From NCBI GenBank assembly GCA_025352045.1, contig JANXUD010000010.1:1-42870 (forward strand): a DNA stretch of 42,870 bases, given 5' to 3'. A program made the translations under genes and the position numbers. Under the pieces are notes generated by a model. It saw only the letters and a program-made list of their open reading frames with translations, did no database searches and had not been told where the DNA came from. Below, piece by piece: positions 40,301 through 42,870 of the stretch. Every line of letters starts with the position of its first letter. Position 1 is the first letter of the stretch. Source of the stretch: Gammaproteobacteria bacterium. Lineage in GTDB: Bacteria; Pseudomonadota; Gammaproteobacteria; Xanthomonadales; Xanthomonadaceae.

Positions 40301-40484
40301 CGAGGTCGCGGCCGACAACCTGCTCACGACGCCAACCAAAGATGGCCTCGGCTGACGGATTGAATTCCCTGATGACATTTTGAGCGTCAGCCACGATGAT
40401 GCCGTCCAGGGCAGACTCCAGGATCGCCCTGGCGTGGGGGTCCCCTTGTTGGCCTTGGGCCGGAAGGCGCACCGCGTCGTCCAC
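37359..40484 (-). CDS. PAS-GAF-GAF-PAS-GGDEF-EAL signalling protein
   Basis: The 1041-residue protein has PAS (about 18-130), two tandem GAF domains (about 145-300 and 315-460, sharing a GSLSG motif), a second PAS (about 470-590), GGDEF (about 620-775) and EAL (about 785-1035). The cyclase site reads SGDEF at about 695-699 and may still work. The EAL landmarks EALLRW, NVSS, LEITES, DDFGTGYSSL, LKIDKSF, AEGVE and LLQGYLLG are complete, so phosphodiesterase activity is expected. No membrane helix is seen. I chose GTG 40484 because GGAGGT lies five bases before it; a GTG at 40541 lacks one. The gene is less GC-rich than the left half of the window. Confidence 0.92.
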   Translation of the reverse strand: MDDAVRLPAQGQQGDPHARAILESALDGIIVADAQNVIREFNPSAEAIFGWRREQVVGRDLGLVIPPEMRGRHRLGLDENVRTGQATLLDRRLELEALRADGTRFPIELSVSRSGSKDAPLFTAFIRDITTRRHQASLLLEQSRRLRVLANCQRELAGLTTTTSALYDDMARIAQQAMGADGAAVEIPDGEFLVYRAMRGMAEASPGLRVPRQGSLSGEALDTGQTLVAVDALSDRRVDLAACKAVGIGSMAVGVLKQGSTSVGVIKVMARTAHRFTVDDIPAMDVLVSSLSATLERIERQAALDSSAYIKARIFELQRQLAASDEPVQGIMDALSAHALELTGADGAVVEMLDGPEMVYAACCGQLKGQEGLRLAREGSLSGLCAAEGVLLHSDDTSADPRVDSEACRRLNVASILVAPLIGEDAIVGVLKVVGSRPEMFTPADADVLTSIVQSMGVLIERRNAAEKIAVSERRYRMLFAQNPHPMWVFEFGSLRIQDVNDAAIALYGYSRDEFLGMSILDLRPKEDAGDLKSFLERLETISGATSNYSARHRRKDGSLIEVEVSADDLINEGRRSRLVLAHDVTARRRVEREKAAAEHERTMAQAERNRVLDALEFAASHDSLTGLARFQSLQGWVDSELAAGRTMAFVLVELDRFSAINQTMSHEVADEVLALVGTRLAGEESERVRLCHLSGDEFLALLSSGDHHAISGLADRLRARVAEPIQAGGFLVNLTATVGISVSPHHGQTANELLRRAEAATEGGKAAGRDCVHWFSAQDMQALEDRIVLGGHLRSAIDRSELHLVYQPLFRGMDSDLVGFEALLRWSHPVLGAIPTGRFVPVAEKLGLMTDIGAWVVRQACSQIREWLDAGFSGFKVAVNVSSLQLQRPGLVAIVQDALKTCAVPAQYLELEITESALIENMARVRDKLKRFAEMGVSVALDDFGTGYSSLSYLKHLQLSKLKIDKSFVDGLPGGEKDQAMARTIVSIAHEFGLSVAAEGVETKEQADFLSSIGCDLLQGYLLGRPLDVGQATAILSPKR

Positions 40485-40698
40485 ACACCACCTCCGATAG
40501 CGTTCGCATACGTCCGGGCGGACGGTTCCGCCGCGTTGCACCTGACTTCACCATCAGAGGACCAAGAATAAGCCCAAGAATGTGTGACCCAATTCAAGGA
40601 TTTGGACTGACAACGGGCATTCGTTAGTCAGCGGCGGTTACCGCCCCAGCAGAGCGTAGGCCTCCGCCCCATGCACGGTGCCGTCTCAGGACGCCCGT

Positions 40699-42728
40699 CT
40701 AGCGTCCAACGGTGCAGGCTTCCTCGGCGGCTTGGACAGCCTCCTCTGCATCGCTGATCCAAAGCGATCCGTCCAGCAACGTCTGAGGCGGTGGCCGCAA
40801 TGCACTGAAGGCTTGCCCACCGATCAGTACCACCGGCCGCACGTGCCCCGAGGCAAGCTCGAGTCTCTCGACGGCGAGTTGGACCTCGCGCACGTGCTGC
40901 GGCAAGGCTGCCGAGAGTGCAACTACGTCGGGCTGCCATTGCTCGACGTGCTGCAGCAGCACGTCGAGCGGCACATCCTGCCCGAGCACATTCACCTGCC
41001 AACCGACGGCACTGAATGCGTCCGCAATCAACTGCAGGCCGACCATGTGCTCGTTCCCCTTGACGCAGGCAAGCAAGGCTTTCCGGCCCGTCGGTTCGGA
41101 AGCGGGAGCGCGCGACCGCATGTAGGACAGGACCTCCAGCGCCAGTCCCGTCGCGATGTGCTCCTGACCCACGCTGACTGCGTTGCTCCCCCACAGCTCG
41201 CCAATCGAGACAAGCGCAGGATGGATCAGGGAGCGCGAAATTTGCCCTGGACCGTGACCGGCGGCAATCCGGCGTTCCACGATCTCGAGGCACGCGCGGC
41301 GCGAGCCTGCGAGAAGGGCGGTCTCGAAGGCCGCACGCTCGGGCCATGCCGAAGCGATGACGCGGTCCCTCTCGGGATCCACCGGAGGAGCGACAAGTGC
41401 GCCGAAGCTTCCCCCGAGCCGATTCCAGAGCGCCGTCAAATCACCGGCTTCCATCGGTTTGGCGAAGTAATATCCCTGCGCCTGCTCGCAGCCATGCGCC
41501 TGGAGAAACTGCACCTGCTCCGCGGTTTCGACGCACTCCGCGATGACCTCCAAGTTCAGCCCATGCGCCATCTCGATGATGGCGACAGCGATGGACGCGT
41601 CCGCGGGGTTGCTCGTCAGGTCCCGGATGAAGCTGCCATCGATCTTCACGGCGTTCAGGGGGAACCTGCGCAGGTAGGAGAGGCTGGAGTATCCAGTCCC
41701 GAAGTCGTCGACGGACACGGAGACGCCCATGTCCCCCAGCGCGCGCAGGACGGTGATGCTGTGCTCCGCATCGGCCATGATCACGCTCTCTGTCAACTCG
41801 ACTTCAAGCGAGCCCTGGCCAACGCCGTGTGCTTGGAGGCAACCGGAGACAACCGACAGGATGTTAAGGTTCTTCGTCTGGCAACCATCGAGCGTATCCG
41901 CGTCTGGCGCGGGCGAAGACTGCTTGTCGACCATCTGCGTTGCGGACACGTTCACTGCAATTGCGAGCGAACCCATTCCCATGCACTTCCATTCGGCGAG
42001 TTGCCGGCAAGCGGCCTCGATGACCCACGCGCCGACAGGGACGATCAGGCCGGATTCTTCAAGCGCCGGAATGAATTTGTCGGGAGGGACCAATCCAACG
42101 CCGGGGCGTCGCCAGCGCAGCAGGGCCTCGACGCCCGTCCATTGGCCGGTGCGTAGCGACACCTTTGGCTGGTAGTACAGAACGAACTCGTCGCGCGCGA
42201 CGGCGTCCCGCAAAGCCGCGATGAGGTCCATCTTTTCGACGACGCGGCGGTTCATGGCCTCGGTGTAAAAGCGGGACGTGTTTCGACCTGAACGCTTGGC
42301 CTCATACATGGCCATGTCGGCATAGCGGGCCAGCTCGTCGGCATCCTGCGTATCGGCGCGATAGATCGCCATGCCGATACTGGCTGAGGTACGGACCGAA
42401 TGCGCGCCCAGCTGGAACGGCGCTTCGAGCACGCGATGGATCTTCTCCGCCACTTTCATCGCAAGGTCCGGCTCGCGCGGAACCAGGAGGATGACGCCGA
42501 ACTCGTCTCCGCCGAGGCGACCGACGCTGTCGCGCACGTACAGGGACGCCAGGAGCCGCTCGCCGATTGCGCGCAGCAACTCGTCGCCGACGGCATGCCC
42601 CAGGCTGTCGTTGATGTCCTTGAAGTTGTCGAGGTCCAGGTAGACGAGGACCACCTGCAAGTCGAGCGCATCGGCCTGGGCCATCGACTTGGACAGCGAT
42701 TCCTGGAACTGAACCGCCCCGGGATTCG
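40699..42728 (-). CDS. GGDEF-EAL protein with C-terminal CarH-like cobalamin-binding domain, 5' end lost to an IS element
   Basis: Reading from the truncated end, GGDEF comes first (LDLDNFKDIND, LGGDEFG; no RxxD inhibitory site). EAL follows (VEALLRW, NVSA, VELTES, DDFGTGYSSL, VKIDGSF, AECVE, AQGYYF), with about 15 extra residues between NVSATQM and VELTES. The last 200 residues form a helical cap bearing W-x9-E-H (W codon 41191-41193, E 41161-41163, H 41158-41160) and a Rossmann part with NEHMVG (candidate axial His at 41047-41049) and VLIGGQAF. The W-x9-EH signature is that of B12-dependent photoreceptors of the CarH group. The frame runs on into an IS3-family element, so the natural start and any N-terminal sensor are missing. 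Confidence 0.88.
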
Positions 42729-42870
42729 TGGAGGCTCCAACTCTTGAGAGAATGGAGCCATGAACAAGACGAACAAGTTTTCTCCCGAAGTCCGCGATCG
42801 CGCGGTTCGGATGGTGCAGGAGCATCGGGGCGAGTATCCGTCGCTGTGGGCGGCGGTGGAATCGATAGCA
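42729..42870 (+). mobile_element. Left end of an IS3-family insertion sequence (cut by window end)
   Basis: The element begins near the TG at 42729, where the GGDEF coding sequence stops matching its family. The transposase OrfA starts 31 bases further in. The terminal repeat cannot be confirmed because the right end lies outside the window. The insertion has separated the GGDEF gene from its start. Confidence 0.7.
42760..42870 (+). CDS. IS3-family transposase OrfA (partial)
   Basis: The first 37 codons read [19 protein letters not shown], then [18 protein letters not shown], a typical start of IS3-family OrfA, a helix-turn-helix DNA-binding protein normally of about 90-100 residues that is fused to OrfB by frameshifting. 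The window ends inside it. ATG 42760 follows GGAG at two bases. Confidence 0.9.
   Translation, partial: MNKTNKFSPEVRDRAVRMVQEHRGEYPSLWAAVESIA

Noticed and set aside
40633-40645. GGCGGTTACCGCC inverted repeat between the two GGDEF-EAL genes, considered as a terminator
   Set aside because: The stem is short and no T-run follows; one copy is not enough to call an operator.

Overview
The window is high-GC proteobacterial DNA, most likely from a gammaproteobacterium of the Xanthomonadales/Lysobacter-Rhodanobacter type. The grounds are the algZ-algR-hemC gene order, a Pseudomonas-like wsp operon, a REP-like palindrome and a general GC near 65-70 percent. The taxonomic call is an inference; there is no rRNA or other marker gene here. 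I see no tRNA, rRNA or CRISPR array.

Layout. (1) 1-2162, + strand: the end of a molybdopterin oxidoreductase operon of the SoeABC/DmsABC type. The iron-sulfur subunit carries a one-base frameshift, and a shortened DsbA/HCCA-isomerase-like ORF is wedged between the subunits. (2) 2247-5022, - strand: hemC with the AlgZ/AlgR-type two-component system; algZ and hemC both look as if they have leaderless promoters. (3) 5037-14773, - strand: a complete wspA-B-C-D-E-F-R chemosensory operon ending in the diguanylate cyclase WspR, with a carboxylesterase gene coupled to its end. (4) 15034-19352, + strand: lipocalin, a small outer-membrane-type protein, a beta-propeller protein and a YadG/YadH-type ABC transporter. 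(5) 19394-23089: an EAL phosphodiesterase, an esterase remnant, an aldo/keto reductase and a DUF3606-like small protein. (6) 23090-28612, - strand: a phosphorelay and partner-switching module made of a hybrid kinase with its own Hpt domain, a REC-PP2C-ATPase switch protein and a STAS protein (HsbR/HsbA-like). (7) 28794-33815: two small membrane proteins, then a 1130-residue polysaccharide protein on the + strand that joins GH18-like, NodB deacetylase and GT2 synthase domains. (8) 34005-37244: a porin-like protein, a beta-CASP metallo-beta-lactamase protein and a KGG stress protein with a clear terminator. (9) 37359-42870: two large c-di-GMP enzymes. The second is a GGDEF-EAL protein with a CarH-like cobalamin photosensor domain, cut at its 5' end by an IS3-family element.

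How it fits together. The window is unusually dense in c-di-GMP signalling: WspR makes it, three EAL proteins probably degrade it, and the HsbR/HsbA-like switch and AlgZR are of types known to govern biofilm and motility. The GH18-deacetylase-GT2 protein is a plausible exopolysaccharide output. Two items deserve most attention: the B12-photosensor/c-di-GMP fusion at 40699-42728, and the one-polypeptide polysaccharide synthase/deacetylase/hydrolase at 30423-33815. Gene content and motifs were read directly; functional links between modules are inference.
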